64,000 bases of DNA, taken from Dendrophyllia cribrosa (lineage: Eukaryota > Cnidaria > Anthozoa > Scleractinia > Dendrophylliidae). Under the pieces are notes generated by a model. The model was given only the letters and a program-made list of their open reading frames with translations, made no database searches and was not told where the DNA came from. This document shows, one piece after another, positions 11,040 to 22,439 of the stretch (within the stretch, counting starts at the first letter, position 1; each line of letters opens with the position of its first letter). The translations under genes and the position numbers were made by a program. Where the stretch lies: positions 20,265,536-20,329,535 of the forward strand of contig JAJLRJ010000005.1 in assembly GCA_024195265.1 (NCBI GenBank). The letters run 5' to 3'.

Positions 11040-11870
11040 CAGGGGCAGCACTACCGGTGGGGCAGGTGGGGCATTTGCCCCACCAACTTTCGACAGCTCC
11101 AAATGGCGGTGGGCGGAGATGAATAGTGTAGCAACATCCTTTGACCAGATCTGATGGCGGGGCGCTTTAATGCATTAGAGTTTGCAAAATAAATATTCCG
11201 TTAATTAATCAAAAGCCTACAATTTTAGCATCGGAGATATTGTGACTGACTTTAGACTGTTTGGATATTGTGAACCTAGCATTTCAATACCCCTTGAGTT
11301 ACTCGGACGTCAGCTATCGGACTCCAGCTACCGACAAATCCATCAATGCTGTGAGTTAGCGCTCGGCCTCTGCCCTAAGAAGGCTTAAGACATATCTACG
11401 AACAAACTATGACACAAGAAAGATTAAATCATTGCATTATCCAGACATTGCATTAACTGACAAATTGGAACATGGCTGATATTAGAAATCAGTTTCTTTA
11501 TACCTCCAATGACAGAGAAAATCGCTTTGGAAAATTCGTTTCCAAAGCCTTCCCATACTGAAAAGAATTGACAGAGAACATTCGAGTGACAGTCGAATTT
11601 ACTTTGAACAAACAACCAAAATGGAGTTACACCCACGTTTCAGAAAGTGTTTCGTGTACATGTACTTTTCATGAGAATTAAACTGAACTCAAAGTTGGCC
11701 TTGGAAACTGTTTCTCCGGTCTCAGGGACGCTGGAAATAGCATTTCAAAGAGTTTCATTTCAAAAATTTCCCGGGAGAGCATGCCCCCGGAGCCCCCTAG
11801 AAGCTTGCGCCTTCGGCGCTCGGCACAGGAGATTCGTCCCACCAACATTATATTTCCGGCGCCGCCCCTG
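11040..11870. mobile_element. hAT-like nonautonomous element
   Basis: The termini are CAGGGGC at 11040 and GCCCCTG at 11870, and the inverted ends continue into GGCGCCGG-like sequence. The flanks share TAATTG (11034-11039 and 11871-11876). CAGGG termini fit hAT elements, although an 8-bp duplication would be expected and only 6 bp are clear. There is no transposase. The GGAGCCCCCTAGAAG block at about 11790 also occurs near 21475. Confidence 0.55.
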
Positions 11871-12036
11871 TAATTGTAAGATGGTTGGGTGTACTACGAT
11901 GGGCTGTGGAAGCGACATCAACAGGGGGCTGGTGTAAAGAAAATTGTTGGGGCAGTTACAACACCGCGGCCAGGCTTCATGCTATCAAGCTGCTGTTACA
12001 TCCGATCTGACTTGCTATAGTATTCCTGTCTATAGT

Positions 12037-12090
12037 ATGGCCTTTCTTGTATTCCTAACACGTATATGTGTCAGACATATACCTGCACCA
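12037..12090 (+). pseudogene. Possible degenerate signal exon for the 12310/13034 cassette
   Basis: ATG 12037 follows an acceptor-like TCTATAG and encodes MAFLVFLTRICV, which aligns with the start of the signal exon at 51283 (MNFLIFLSMLCI). The spacing to exon 2 (about 250 bp) matches the complete genes. However, hydrophobicity breaks down after residue 12 and no standard donor is present, so it is probably dead or coincidental. Confidence 0.3.
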
Positions 12091-12309
12091 AAAAATTGCC
12101 CAATGAAAAGCATGCTGACCACGTTTGAGGTTCGTTACCTTTGTGAGTTTTTATGAAATTTCAAATGTTTGACAATTTTAATTAATTTTAAAGGACAAGC
12201 AAATTTCGCCATTAAAGTCCTTTTACTTTATTTTCAAATATTGAAAAATCGTTATATTAACAAACTCTTTATCCTCACCTGTTTATTCTTCTTGCATCTT
12301 TATACACAG

Positions 12310-13170
12310 GTTAAAAGTGGAAGAGTTGAAAGTGAGTTGTGATATTTTTTTTAACTCGTCATTCATCATCATCAGTGCTCCTTTTCGCATACGGGCGCGA
12401 ACAAAAGATCTCCATTCTGGCCTACTTTTAGATAACTGCATCTCAGCCAAACTCTTCCTACCAAATTCATTCCTTTCTTTTTTCTGCCATTCTTCGCACG
12501 TGTCCCTCGGTCTGCCTCTTCTTTTTCTTCCAGGTGGTGTCCATCTCGTTACAATTCTGATGTCATTTGACGGTTCCCTGCGTAACACGTGCTGACGATT
12601 TGGCACTGTTGTTTTTCCCGGCTCGTACTGTTGATAAAAAGGACGCAGAACAACAGGGTGCGTTTTCGTCACGAGTATTTTGCGGTGACGTCATATGGTC
12701 GCCTTTATTGTTAAGGTCGTGCATACTTTTTTCATAAATGCATACTGATGAGCGGAATCTGTCCCCCGCGACCTTAAGAATCTGCAATTGGGCAACCAAA
12801 TGACGTCATAAAAATTCAAAATGATGGCGCGCGGGAAATTTAAAAGCGAAAATAGGTGATATTCGTATCCAATCTTTTTTACACTAAATTTGTTTTTCCA
12901 CTTGTTATAAGAAGAATTAACATTAAGACTTTGTTTGCATCAATTAAACATCATTTTGTTACAACAGAGGGAGTTGCCTTACAATCTTTAGTTTAAAAGG
13001 TGCTCACCGTATAGTTTTTCTTTTTCATTTAAGGTTGTATCACGTGCGCACCTTATGAACAGATATGCAGTGCAAATCCTTGTGACAGTGTAACGTGTCC
13101 CGGCGGTAGTACCTGTGAGCCTTGTTACTGCACCTGTGATTACGCATGCTCGCGCATCATTGGTCGCTAA
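12310..13170 (+). CDS. Cysteine-rich peptide cassette, exons 2 and 3
   Basis: Exon 2 is 12310-12331 (VKSGRVE, donor gtgagt) and exon 3 is 13034-13170 (acceptor TTTAAG, stop TAA). The phases are 0 to 1, as in the complete genes. Exon 3 has ten cysteines: C-x2-C-x6-C-x4-C-x4-C-x5-C-x2-C-x1-C-x1-C-x3-C. AATAAA occurs at 13217 and 13323. No good signal exon is visible; see the weak candidate at 12037. The gene may use a first exon from elsewhere in the cluster, or may be inactive. The intron carries a LINE fragment on the - strand (12340-12672). Confidence 0.7.
12340..12672 (-). pseudogene. LINE reverse-transcriptase C-terminal fragment
   Basis: The - strand frame contains RREPSNDIRIVTRWTPPG and GRKRRGRPRDTCEEW. 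This resembles the conserved tail of RTE/CR1-type non-LTR retrotransposon proteins, downstream of the RT domain. It is 5'-truncated and lies in the intron of the 12310 cassette, immediately 3' of its small exon. Confidence 0.7.
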
Positions 13171-13429
13171 CGAGAAAAGTACGGAAAACGGAAGAAAACG
13201 TTTCATCTAGCTGTTCAATAAATAACCCTGTATAGTTGCCCATGCATTAATGTGCATGTATTACGTCAGTTGTTTACCAATTGTGAGTTTATAAATCTTG
13301 ATGTTAGAATGTAATGAAGTTCAATAAAACAAAAGAGTAGCTCACTGGTAATAAACTTTTACTCATTTCACATCAATAAAAAGGAAAGAATTAACGACTT
13401 GTATGGCGACATATCACATGTCTCATGGC

Positions 13430-13812
13430 GCTTTTCATACACTTACGAGAATGAGATCGGAAGTCAGCTCATGAAGGCGCCTCAGGCAGCCGCTATCGGT
13501 CCATTGTTGATCTCATCTCCCCCATCCCACCCATGAAGGAATGTATGACACTGAAGGTGGTCACAGCCAGGGTTTTGTTCCGTCCTCAGTGGTTCTTTTA
13601 CGTCCCCATTGTAGACGGGATCGCCTTTTTTACGTAGTCATCCGAGTCACGTAAAGGTCTAACCTTTTGTGCATGTTATATACAAAGGCAGCTTCTTCTT
13701 CCTCACTAATTAAGACCCTGATCGATCATGAGTGTCCGTCCGGTCGGGATTTGAACCCGCGACCTCCCGCTCAGTAGACAGTCGCTCTACCAACTGAGAC
13801 CAACTGAGCTAA
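13430..13812 (-). repeat. tRNA-derived SINE
   Basis: On the - strand the head (about 13812 to 13741) has a tRNA-like A box (CTCAGTTGGTAGAGCG) and B box (GGGTTCAAATCC). A long body follows down to about 13430. The flanking CAACTGAG duplication, extra tail and lack of full cloverleaf closure argue for a SINE rather than a tRNA gene. Confidence 0.7.
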
Positions 13813-13814
13813 AT

Positions 13815-14940
13815 AAGCAAAATAATTCGCAAAACATCAGCTTCTCTTGAAAACAATTGAAAAGGTTACTAAGAAGTTAAATTTCGAAGTAAAGCTGTGG
13901 TTGGGTTGATTCCGATGGCAGCTTAAAATGTCTTTGATTTGCCATAACTCGCGAATTATGTCATAGCAAGGAACGTTTTCGTTGTTGATCCCCGTTTACC
14001 AAGCCCTTTCAAACAGCGTAACTTTTGTTAAAACTAGAATTCTACATCAAACATATTTGTGACGTCACCATTGTGATATCATAATTGACGTTTTGGATCG
14101 ATCTTCATATAAAAAAGGTCTTACACCAAGCTTGGGGAAGAAATATTCCAAAGAATTAACGAAAGTCTAAATGATCCATTTAAAGGCCCGTCCCACCGTA
14201 ATTATTTGCCCTCAGTTCCCATAATTATATCGCGCTGTGCCGTTTATCGTTTTGTCTTTTTACCAGACAAGGATCTATGTACATCTTTGACATCAAATGA
14301 TTGGTTTCAAGGAATCGTAACTTCCGAAATATGCAAATGGTTAACCTTCGAATACTAAAAGAATATTTTATGTGAGGTTTATCTGTATCTTTGGCATTTC
14401 ATCTGAGACTGCCAACATACTTTAACCATATTCAAAGCTCGCGAAGAAGAAACGAACAATGCTCTCAAATGTTGTCGTCTATCCCTTTTAACCAGTTCGT
14501 TCTTGTTTTATCAGTCATTGTTATAACTTCTGGAATCCCGGAGAGGGGCGGGTACTCTCATATATAAGTTATATGGGTGTGTACCACGGTGAACGGTATG
14601 ATTTTCAAGCAATTCAGTCTGCGATAAGGTATAGAAATCAGAGAGTTTTTGTCTAGAATAGGGTATCATTAACCGGGAAACTGATCAGTTGTGTGAAGAT
14701 AGAGTTCCGAGAAAATAGCGAGTCTGCATGGGACAGGGTAGGTGTAGTGGAGCCTTAGATGCTAGCGTTACGCGAGCGTGACCGAAGGTTACGCTATTGG
14801 GGGCACGTATTGTATCGTATTGTAATTGAGCCACCTATAGGGACGGATTGAACTCGTGGTTTTTGACAAGCAAGAAATCAGAGAATTAACTCTGTGTGTA
14901 AATTATAGTGCTAAAGTCAACCCATATATTTCCCTGTACT
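13815..14940. other. Spacer, no gene seen
   Basis: AT-rich, with scattered repeat-like blocks. No ORF or RNA gene could be supported. Confidence 0.4.
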
Positions 14941-14944
14941 GAGC

Positions 14945-15140
14945 GTTAGCCCTAGTAAGGAAATGAGGGACCACACGAGGGAAAGAAAAAAATCTTTGAC
15001 CTCGGTGGGATTCGAACCCACGACCTCCGGATTAGATCTTTCGGCGCTCTACCGCTTGAGCCACGAGGCCGTACGGGAGCAGATCGTGGGTAATAAGGTG
15101 GTAATTCGTGGCAATGAGAATGTGAAGGGTACAAATAAAT
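14945..15140 (-). repeat. tRNA-derived SINE (second family)
   Basis: Read on the - strand, CTCAAGCGGTAGAGCGCC and GGTTCGAATCCCACC are tRNA-like A and B boxes. The same family, including the GAGCGTTAGCCCTAGTAA flank, recurs at 56557-56770. Confidence 0.75.
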
Positions 15141-15183
15141 GTTGAGTTACGTAGCACTGGTGCTACAAACAAGAGGTTCAGCG

Positions 15184-16457
15184 TTAACCCTATCCAGACC
15201 AGGGGGGGGGGGGGGGGGGGGGGGCTTTTGGAGCCCGCTCGAACTTTGAAGTTGTGTCGTTTTAAAAACGGTTGATGCAATGACCACCAAATTTGGTGAC
15301 TTTTCCTAAAATTTATCTGGAAACATTTTCACGTTAGCGTCCTTTGTCCACCGACATTGACGTTTCTATAGCAACCGCTTTTGACACCTATGTTTTACAA
15401 AATTAGCATTTTTCGCTTTAATCAAGATTATTTCAAAGTTTCTTATTGAATTAATATTTTCCACTTAATTTAGCGATAATTGATCAAATTATGTATATTT
15501 GTTTATTAATTAAGGTTAATTAACGGTAATTTTAGGAAAACGAGGAATATGAAATGTCAAAATCCAGGATGGCGGATCGAAGTTTTACTAAAGGTCGTTT
15601 TTCTCTATAATATTATTATTGGTTCATATTTTGGATTGTATAACATTTTCCCACAATAAACTAAGCTTTAGCAGTCCATTTGCTTTATTTTTCGGTGTTT
15701 TTTTTACCGAAATAAACACGTTTGGACTAATTCAAGATGGCGGATCCAAGATGGCGGATCCAAGATGGCGGACGATAAAATGGGAAATTTATTTCTAGTA
15801 TATTACGTGTCTGTGTAATTCCATTATCTCTAAATATTTATTGTCAAAATATCATAAAAATGTCCTTTTCACTTGAGAAAGCTTTTTTAAAATTCATAAC
15901 GTACATGAAAAGCCATAATTTGCAAAGTTAACTGTTCCAGTTTTTAAGAAAATGTACACATCACTTCTATGACGTCACATGCTGTTACCATAGCAACAAA
16001 GTGTACGAATTCATTGACTTTTACTCCTGCATCAATATGTGAAAGTTTGGTATGGACACTACCGTTTGTTTCAGAGATATGCCTTATAGAACGTTTCAGT
16101 TGGTTATTTCATTGTATATGAAACCAACACCAACACCAACAGTGTTAGTAAACATAAGACTTTTATTAAATAGGTAGCTGTTAAAGTCTTGTTGTTATAT
16201 GTTCAAAATTGAGAAAATATTGATGAAAAGCTGTTTTAGCCAATAAAATCGACTATATGACGTCATAATGACGTCACGTTACGTCATTATGACACCAAAG
16301 TATCTATACTTACTAGAATTCATGACAACATTATCCTGTGTAAATTTGGTGGCCATAGCATAAGCGGTTTCAAAGTTACATAGGGGTGGCTTCTGGAGCC
16401 CCCCCCCCCCCCCCGTCTCCCAGACGGTCAAAAAAAGCCCGGTCTGGATAGGGTTAA
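15184..16457. mobile_element. piggyBac-like nonautonomous element
   Basis: TTAA flanks both ends and the inverted termini read CCCTATCCAGACC and GGTCTGGATAGGG. TTAA target sites with CCC...GGG ends are the piggyBac signature. The interior holds G and C homopolymers near the ends, repeated CCAAGATGGCGG words, and no transposase. A related element is at 54853-55409. Confidence 0.75.
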
Positions 16458-16887
16458 ATTTAATATCAATTTCTTTTGTTTTATTCCACCAAGCCTCGGA
16501 GCCAAGTATGTATTTCAATATATCGAAATTGGTCTATTGCAGTAAACGCGAGAGAGAAGGGCGAGCATGGAACGCGGAACACGAGTAACGCGTTTCTTTC
16601 TTTCTCTTCACGCACCCTCACGTGACTCACGCTCCGCACTCGTTACGCACTCTTTGCGTTCTCGCACCGGAAAAGTTCATATTGTGCAGGCTAAATAAAG
16701 TATGACAAGTGTTCATTACAAAAGCACAATCAACAAGGCGCGCTGACTAGATATCTTTTAAAAAAGGTGAGTCTGATAACGTTTTCTAGAAGTCAACGTC
16801 TTCTAACTGTTTTGAGATTCAAAGCTCAAATCTCGATCAAAGACGAGTTGAATAGCCCATTTTACAGTCATGTTCTTGGTAATCTGG

Positions 16888-17040
16888 CCTTTGAGTGCAA
16901 GCGAGGCTGGAGTTGACTTTGTTTTAATACAAAATTTTAAGGCTTTTGTATGTGCTAAGAAGTGTTACATCTGAAAATCTGAAAAGCACTAAAGGTTTGT
17001 TCATAACAAAGTCAATTCTAGCCTTTCCTCTATTCAAAGG
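16888..17040. mobile_element. Short MITE beside the SGNH gene 3' end
   Basis: CCTTTGAGTGCAAGCGAGGC and its imperfect inverse near 17007-17040 form inverted ends around GTTGACTTTG/CAAAGTCAA. It lies within 40 bases of the SGNH gene stop. Confidence 0.55.
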
Positions 17041-17075
17041 CTAGGTCATCAAACACACAACTATATTATATATTA

Positions 17076-18665
17076 TTATAACACTTGTCGTCTGTCAAAG
17101 TCTGGTGGACCCACAAGAAGTCCGCTGACTAGAATCATTCCCCAGCGAAGGGTTTTAACCGTGACAACGTGATAGCCCGGCTCTACTCTTGTGGCAATAG
17201 TATTCAACGGGTTGTTTCCAAAATTCGATTTTGAATTGATAAAAATTGCTTTTTCCTCGTCGTTATCCAGCCACACCTGAGCCTTGCCACCGCTACCGGA
17301 AGTACGAGTTACAATAATCACTGACCGTGAGCTTGGAGACTGGGACTTTAGCGGCGGAACCTGAATACGCAGTTTAAGAATGCAGCCATTATTCCACGCA
17401 CTCCACCCCCCTTGCTCGTCGGTACGCAAGTCTGTTCTATTGTTTGTATCAGTTTGTCCATCGCGTAAGCCTCCTTTCTGTGAAAAACCTTTGTTCTCGA
17501 TTACTTCAACTGGAAGAGTTGGGCGGGGAGAACATTTAGAAATACCTGGCGTGATCCCGGTCCAGCACAAAGGTTCTCTCAGAGCTTCGGTTTTCCGTTT
17601 GAGAAAGAATAGCTCCGGTAACGGTAAAGGTGTGATTTCCTTTGCATTAGCCCCGTTATGGACATCATTCATCACGTCTTCGAAAACACCGCGGACGTAT
17701 TCAATCATCATCATCGCAGCCTGGGCATGCACTTTGACACCAACATGGCGGCCATCAGATCCTGCCAAATTAGTGACCAATGCTTTCCATCCATTGTTTT
17801 CTTTGCGACAAAGAACCTCCTTCAAACTGAATGAAGTGATACCATAATGATGAGCCAGCTCGGTTTGTCCAAAATTTTCCAGATTGATGCATGACGGGTT
17901 AATAACCTTGTTAGTTGCTGGGTCTAGACCAATACCGCTGACCAGATTAATATACAGCACTGCGGGCGCGGAGGGATCTGAGAGAACCTGGCGAGTTAAT
18001 TGTTCTAGGGCTTCGGCTTTACCGCGAGTGTTGAAGTTAATAGAAGCTTCGATCAAAACAATGTCGATTTTTTGGTCTTCTGGAATAAATGTCTTGTAAC
18101 AATATGCGAAGACATAACTACCCGTTCCACCGATTGTCACTTCATATTCCTTGATAAATGCTTTTGTCGCTTTACCGAGGGTGTTATTCCACCAATTCGT
18201 GAAAACCTTGAAGAATAATCCGTCTAGACTTCTCTCGTCGACTCCCAGTTTTCCTCCCGCGCTATTCGAGCCCCCAATGACAATAAGGTTGATTTGCTGA
18301 CCCCTTAAGGCTTTTAGAAGAACGTTCTTCAACCGAATAGGATTGCCAGGTTGAATGGCCTTTGACATCAAATCGCTATTAAGTTCCAAGTCGCTTAGTT
18401 GACTCCACATGGACTTGTACTTCCACTGTAGAAGTGGGTCTTCTTTTAATTCTGATTTGACTGTGAATTCATTGTCTTCTTTAGTTGATATCGGTTGCAT
18501 GTCTTTCGTGAGATTTGTCGCATTAGAATCTCCATAAACATTTACGTCTGACTGTAACGACAGCAAACTGCAATTTTCAACTCCTTTAACGTAACAGCAT
18601 CCTTTAAAAGTGGTCAAAACTAAAAGAGAAAAATGAAAACTATAGTAACATGCAAAGAAATGCAT
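17076..18665 (-). CDS. Secreted or type II membrane SGNH-hydrolase-fold protein
   Basis: One uninterrupted 529-codon frame. The first 25 or so residues are hydrophobic (signal peptide or anchor). Residues 127-138 (LIVIGGSNSAGG) are a block I with Ser133 as predicted nucleophile. DIVLIEASIN (201-210) resembles the strand carrying block III. DGRH (304-307) matches the DxxH catalytic motif, with His313 nearby. The last 100 residues look beta-rich. The family includes esterases and carbohydrate acyl-transfer or deacylation enzymes acting on glycans in the secretory route; the substrate here is unknown. An acceptor-like TTTTCTCTTTTAG lies inside the N-terminal codons (about 18616), so the true start could be in an upstream exon. 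No expression evidence is visible. Confidence 0.8.
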   Translation of the reverse strand: MHFFACYYSFHFSLLVLTTFKGCCYVKGVENCSLLSLQSDVNVYGDSNATNLTKDMQPISTKEDNEFTVKSELKEDPLLQWKYKSMWSQLSDLELNSDLMSKAIQPGNPIRLKNVLLKALRGQQINLIVIGGSNSAGGKLGVDERSLDGLFFKVFTNWWNNTLGKATKAFIKEYEVTIGGTGSYVFAYCYKTFIPEDQKIDIVLIEASINFNTRGKAEALEQLTRQVLSDPSAPAVLYINLVSGIGLDPATNKVINPSCINLENFGQTELAHHYGITSFSLKEVLCRKENNGWKALVTNLAGSDGRHVGVKVHAQAAMMMIEYVRGVFEDVMNDVHNGANAKEITPLPLPELFFLKRKTEALREPLCWTGITPGISKCSPRPTLPVEVIENKGFSQKGGLRDGQTDTNNRTDLRTDEQGGWSAWNNGCILKLRIQVPPLKSQSPSSRSVIIVTRTSGSGGKAQVWLDNDEEKAIFINSKSNFGNNPLNTIATRVEPGYHVVTVKTLRWGMILVSGLLVGPPDFDRRQVL

Positions 18666-19036
18666 TTTTCGTTCTTCGTGTTTTGTCTAGCTAATTGAAA
18701 TGAAAAGCAAGCAAAAGTGATTTGCTTCAGTGATTCCTTTACTCCGAGCACCAGCATTACCAGCAAAGCAATTGTAACTGAAACACCTGCCCTCAATTCC
18801 AAAATATTTTTAACTAAATCTTGTAATAAGGACCTTATAGTGTCCACTACAATAAAGATGAAAGGTGGATAACCAAACAAACACTTTAATCTTCGGCAAC
18901 AGACTACAAGAGCAAAATATGGAACTTATGTTCAAAAATTAAAAACATCTATTTTCAATAGTACAGTCAATGGCATGTGTGACTAGCTTGCGCGCAGACG
19001 TTTCCTATTTCCTTTGCTTACAGTACATCTGCGGGG
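18666..19036 (-). other. 5' region of the SGNH gene
   Basis: An overlapping - strand frame (18620-18880) includes a 15-residue hydrophobic stretch (VSVTIALLVMLVLG). It could be an upstream exon with a membrane anchor, but a donor in the right phase (phase 1) exists only before that stretch, so this is unresolved. Confidence 0.3.
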
Positions 19037-19238
19037 AATAAGTTCGTGTTCCAGTATCCTATATGATGCCTAGTGATGTTAGATGATGTGTAGTTCCATT
19101 AGATGATTTCTAGGGAAGTTGATTAGGTCTAGCAACGTGCGATGATGTGTAGTGATGTTCCATGACGGGTGGTTAGGATTGGTGGTGGTTTAGGGGACAA
19201 CATTGTTATTGATTTTCAATTTGGTGTACTGGAACACG
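19037..19238. mobile_element. MITE with AATAAGTTCGTGTTCCAGTA ends
   Basis: The 20-bp ends are exact inverses at 19038-19057 and 19219-19238. The interior is rich in GATGATG/TAGTGATG words. Confidence 0.7.
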
Positions 19239-19323
19239 AACTTATTGCCCATCTGCGCGCGAGCTAATGTGTGATAAAATATCATAACTCAATTTTACAG
19301 TTTTTGAAAGCTAATTAATCCCC

Positions 19324-19690
19324 GCGGGGTACTCAATAAAGTTTTGTACGGGGATGCTCCGCCCCGAGGTCCAAACCCTTACCCTTTCATATACAGTTTT
19401 TGACAGAAAAGGTACCCCTTTCATATACCTTTCATGATTGAAAATGGTACCCCTTTCATATAGCCTTTACGTACGTCTTTTTGATATATTTTGAAAGGCC
19501 CTTTTTATAATACTTAAATGGTAGTTTTCCCTACCTTTTTTATGCTTCAACTCGTGTTTTCGCTACCCTTTCCTATTCTTCGTGAAATCCCTACCCTTTC
19601 ATATACCTCCAACCACAAAAAGGTACCCCCTTTCGGGCGGAGCATCCCCGCCTAGCCCATTAAAGGCAGTACCCCCCCCCCCCCCCCCAA
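19324..19690. mobile_element. MITE with GGGGATGCTCCGCCC subterminal inverts
   Basis: GGGGATGCTCCGCCC near 19350 is inverted near 19634, bounded by GGGGTACT and AGTACCCCC. The interior repeats ACCCTTTCATATACC-type words. Non-coding. Confidence 0.65.
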
Positions 19691-19733
19691 CCCGGGAATT
19701 AATCCGAGAGTCAACACATTTATTACTAAGTAT

Positions 19734-20073
19734 GGCGCTTTCCATTCAGCCAAAATTTCCGAGATTTCCGGTCATAAATCCAAGGGAACGGAAAAGTTTC
19801 AGTAAAACAAAATCCGAAAATTTAACAAAATACGTTTTGAGCATGTCCACTTTGATAGAATTTCCGGAATTACAGAAATTATTGTGTTCCATCACGATTT
19901 GTCTCGGGTTTAAATAGTCTCTCAGGCTACACATGATAGGCTGAAAGCTCGTGTAAGTCTTTCATGCCCGTGAAGACAGGGCATGGAATGTCCAAGTATT
20001 TTTACCCGTTCCATTCGACCAGCGAAAATTCCGAAAACTTGAACCGCAAAATTTGGCTGAATGGGAAGCGCCG
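19734..20073. mobile_element. MITE with GGCGCTTTCCATTCAGCC ends
   Basis: GGCGCTTTCCATTCAGCC is inverted at the right end as GGCTGAATGGGAAGCGCC. It is about 340 bp long and has no gene. Confidence 0.7.
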
Positions 20074-20575
20074 TTTATAGTTTATACAATACGCTTTGTT
20101 CGTAGGCAAAACGTTAACAATGACTTCAGCAAAGATCTGTGCACAAAAAAAGACGATTTTCTTAGGCCAAGTCTACCAGCAGGTTGTTTGCACGGCAGTC
20201 ATGTTGACGGTCGGAAACAATAGAAATACTGAATATTTTATGGGATCCCTTGTTTCATGGAACGCAATATATAATGAAAGACATACACTGAAAATCAATG
20301 TTGAGAACACAACAGCAACAATACGCTAGTCACAAGTTCTTGTATCTGAGATGAAATTGTTCCGGGTAAAACATCGAAGTGATAGCTCAACTGAAAGAAA
20401 CAGTGCTTTACGCATATTCAAAAACTTGTCTTTGACGGCATAAACTGATAACCATTGAGCTATAAAAGCTTTTATTAACATTGTAACCTGGTCCGATAAA
20501 AGGTTTCTAAGTACACATTATCTAATACATCACTAACACAACCAGTTACAAGACATCATTCTAGCTGAGCATCCA

Positions 20576-20636
20576 ATAGACTACGAGCAGTCTCTCTTGA
20601 CGGACTAAGCTGGGAAAGAGAGACTGCTCGTAGTCT
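20576..20636. repeat. 60-bp perfect-arm hairpin element
   Basis: GACTACGAGCAGTCTCTCTT and its near-perfect inverse are separated by about 20 bases. It looks like a minimal foldback MITE. Confidence 0.7.
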
Positions 20637-20767
20637 AAGCATCCAACAATTCGTTATAAATTTGGGTGAAAGCCAGTAGCGTAAACAGTCTACAGCCCCT
20701 CAAATGCCCTGCGTTTTTTTGTCAGTTCTATCAAAGCCGTTTAAACTTGCTGGAAACTAATCGCTCA

Positions 20768-21440
20768 GGGCCTCTTCATATGAGCCCGGTTGACCGGGCT
20801 GGCCCGGTTTCCGAGATCTCGCCTTACCTTTAAATCCTTTGTAAAATTTTTGATGTGTTCATATGTGAGGGCGGGCTGGCTCGGTTACCGAGATCTCGGT
20901 TTTTCCAACCGGGATCTCGGTAAGCGGGCTGGAAAATTTTGCCATATGAACACTTCATCCCGGTTACCGGGACGAATTCTTCGCAACAGCGCATGCGTTA
21001 CATGGTCGATGACGTAGCAGCGCGGTTGGTAAACATGGCGGGAAGTGAGGAATGTTCTTCTCTCTCGAATCCTAGGAAGTTCCTTTGGCAAACAGAGATG
21101 GTCAGCCAATTGATCGACTGTTTACTTAACTACAAGTCTAAAATGGCGTACAGAAGCCTTGATTTCGACGCGGACAAGCAAATTCAATACCAGGAATTGC
21201 GAGTAGAGATGGCGAAGCTTCATATCGACGAAGAGTTCATGTTCGGGCCTGTGGTTGCTTGCCATTTACCGGATGATTATGACACACTTTCAGAAGAAGA
21301 GAAAGCTAAAGCAAAGAGACATATACTTTGGCCTTTTCTCATCTCGGAAACCGGGCTGGATTTTCTCATATGAACCCAAGGCGAAATCCGTCCCCGTACG
21401 CGGGCCAGCCCGGTCAACCGGGCTCATATGAAGAGGCCCT
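20768..21440. mobile_element. Foldback element carrying a Myb/SANT-like ORF
   Basis: Inverted ends of about 38 bp begin GGGCCTCTTCATATGAGCCC. Inside, 20939-21373 (+) encodes 144 residues. The middle part, starting KFLWQTEMVSQLIDCLL and running to EMAKLH, resembles the Myb/SANT-like trihelix DNA-binding domain associated with PIF/Harbinger transposons. The frame continues into the right inverted repeat, so its end is not natural. I read it as a deleted Harbinger-like element. Confidence 0.6.
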
Positions 21441-21664
21441 TAGAGACCCTTTATTTAAACAAAATCCCTGGGGAGCATGCCTCCGGACCCCCTAGAAACA
21501 CGCGCCTTTGGCGCTCGTGATGGGCCCCAGTCGCCCCCCAATAATTTTTACTGTGCACAGTGGTGTATGTCCCCCCCGGGGGGGGGGGGGGGTACTCCCC
21601 CAAAATACCTATACGGGTATGTGCCGCCCAACGGGGTCGTGAGTTTGGGACCCCTAATCTAATA

Positions 21665-21905
21665 CCCCATTCACACCAACGCTTAAACATGTTTAAATGT
21701 TGTTTAGTTTAAAACAGGTTTAGAAAAATACCTCCTAACCGCCCGTAATATTTGGAGTGAAATCTTTACTAAAAGAAACTTTATTGACTTTATTACCATT
21801 CCAGGTAGTTTGAGTCATATACATTTCAAAACGTTCAAGATAGAGGCTAAAACGTAGTTAAACTAAACAACATTTAAACATGTTTAACCGTTGGTGTGAA
21901 TGGGG
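21665..21905. mobile_element. MITE with CCCCATTCACACCAACG ends
   Basis: CCCCATTCACACCAACG at 21665 is inverted at 21889-21905. The arms extend about 45 bp through TTAAACATGTTTAAATGTTG. Confidence 0.8.
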
Positions 21906-22439
21906 CATAAGACGGGTATCGAACGAGTGAGCGCAGCGAACGAGTGAGATTTCTGATACAAACCAACGATTGTGTAAATGCCGTATAAAGCACTGCCCAT
22001 CCTGTAATTTGTTTATTTTATACAAACTGAGATTTTATGCCAAGGTATGTTTTATTTATTTTTGTCTCGAAAATAAACAGCTCTGAATTAAATTACTTTG
22101 ACCAGCAGAGTCTCAAACAATCAAGTAGTGAGAATACAATAATAATTAAAAATTGTACAGAATCGATCGGAAATCATAAAGAATGTTTACTACCTCGTCG
22201 CTTAAAGCTTCGGCTGCATATGATCTGTTTCCTTTGCCTTCTTTTTCCAGTTGTTTGCTTCGAGCTTCCAGGCATTTTCTTGCTTGTTCAAACGCTCTGA
22301 CTTCAATAATTGCTCATTTATTATTTATTTATTTACTGGGTATTTACTCAGTACTTTCTTTCAAATGCCGGTTGAAACTCGAAATCAATCCTCGAAGGCT
22401 TGAAGGCTCGTAGTCTTCGCCGTCTTTTGTTTTAACACC

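Noticed and set aside
13741..13812. tRNA gene
   Set aside because: The A and B boxes are present but attached to a long SINE body, and the acceptor stem does not close.
14990..15075. tRNA gene on the - strand
   Set aside because: The same sequence recurs as a dispersed family (56557-56770), so it is a SINE head.
18620..18880. Upstream ORF as first exon of the SGNH gene
   Set aside because: No donor in the required phase after the hydrophobic stretch; kept only as a possibility.
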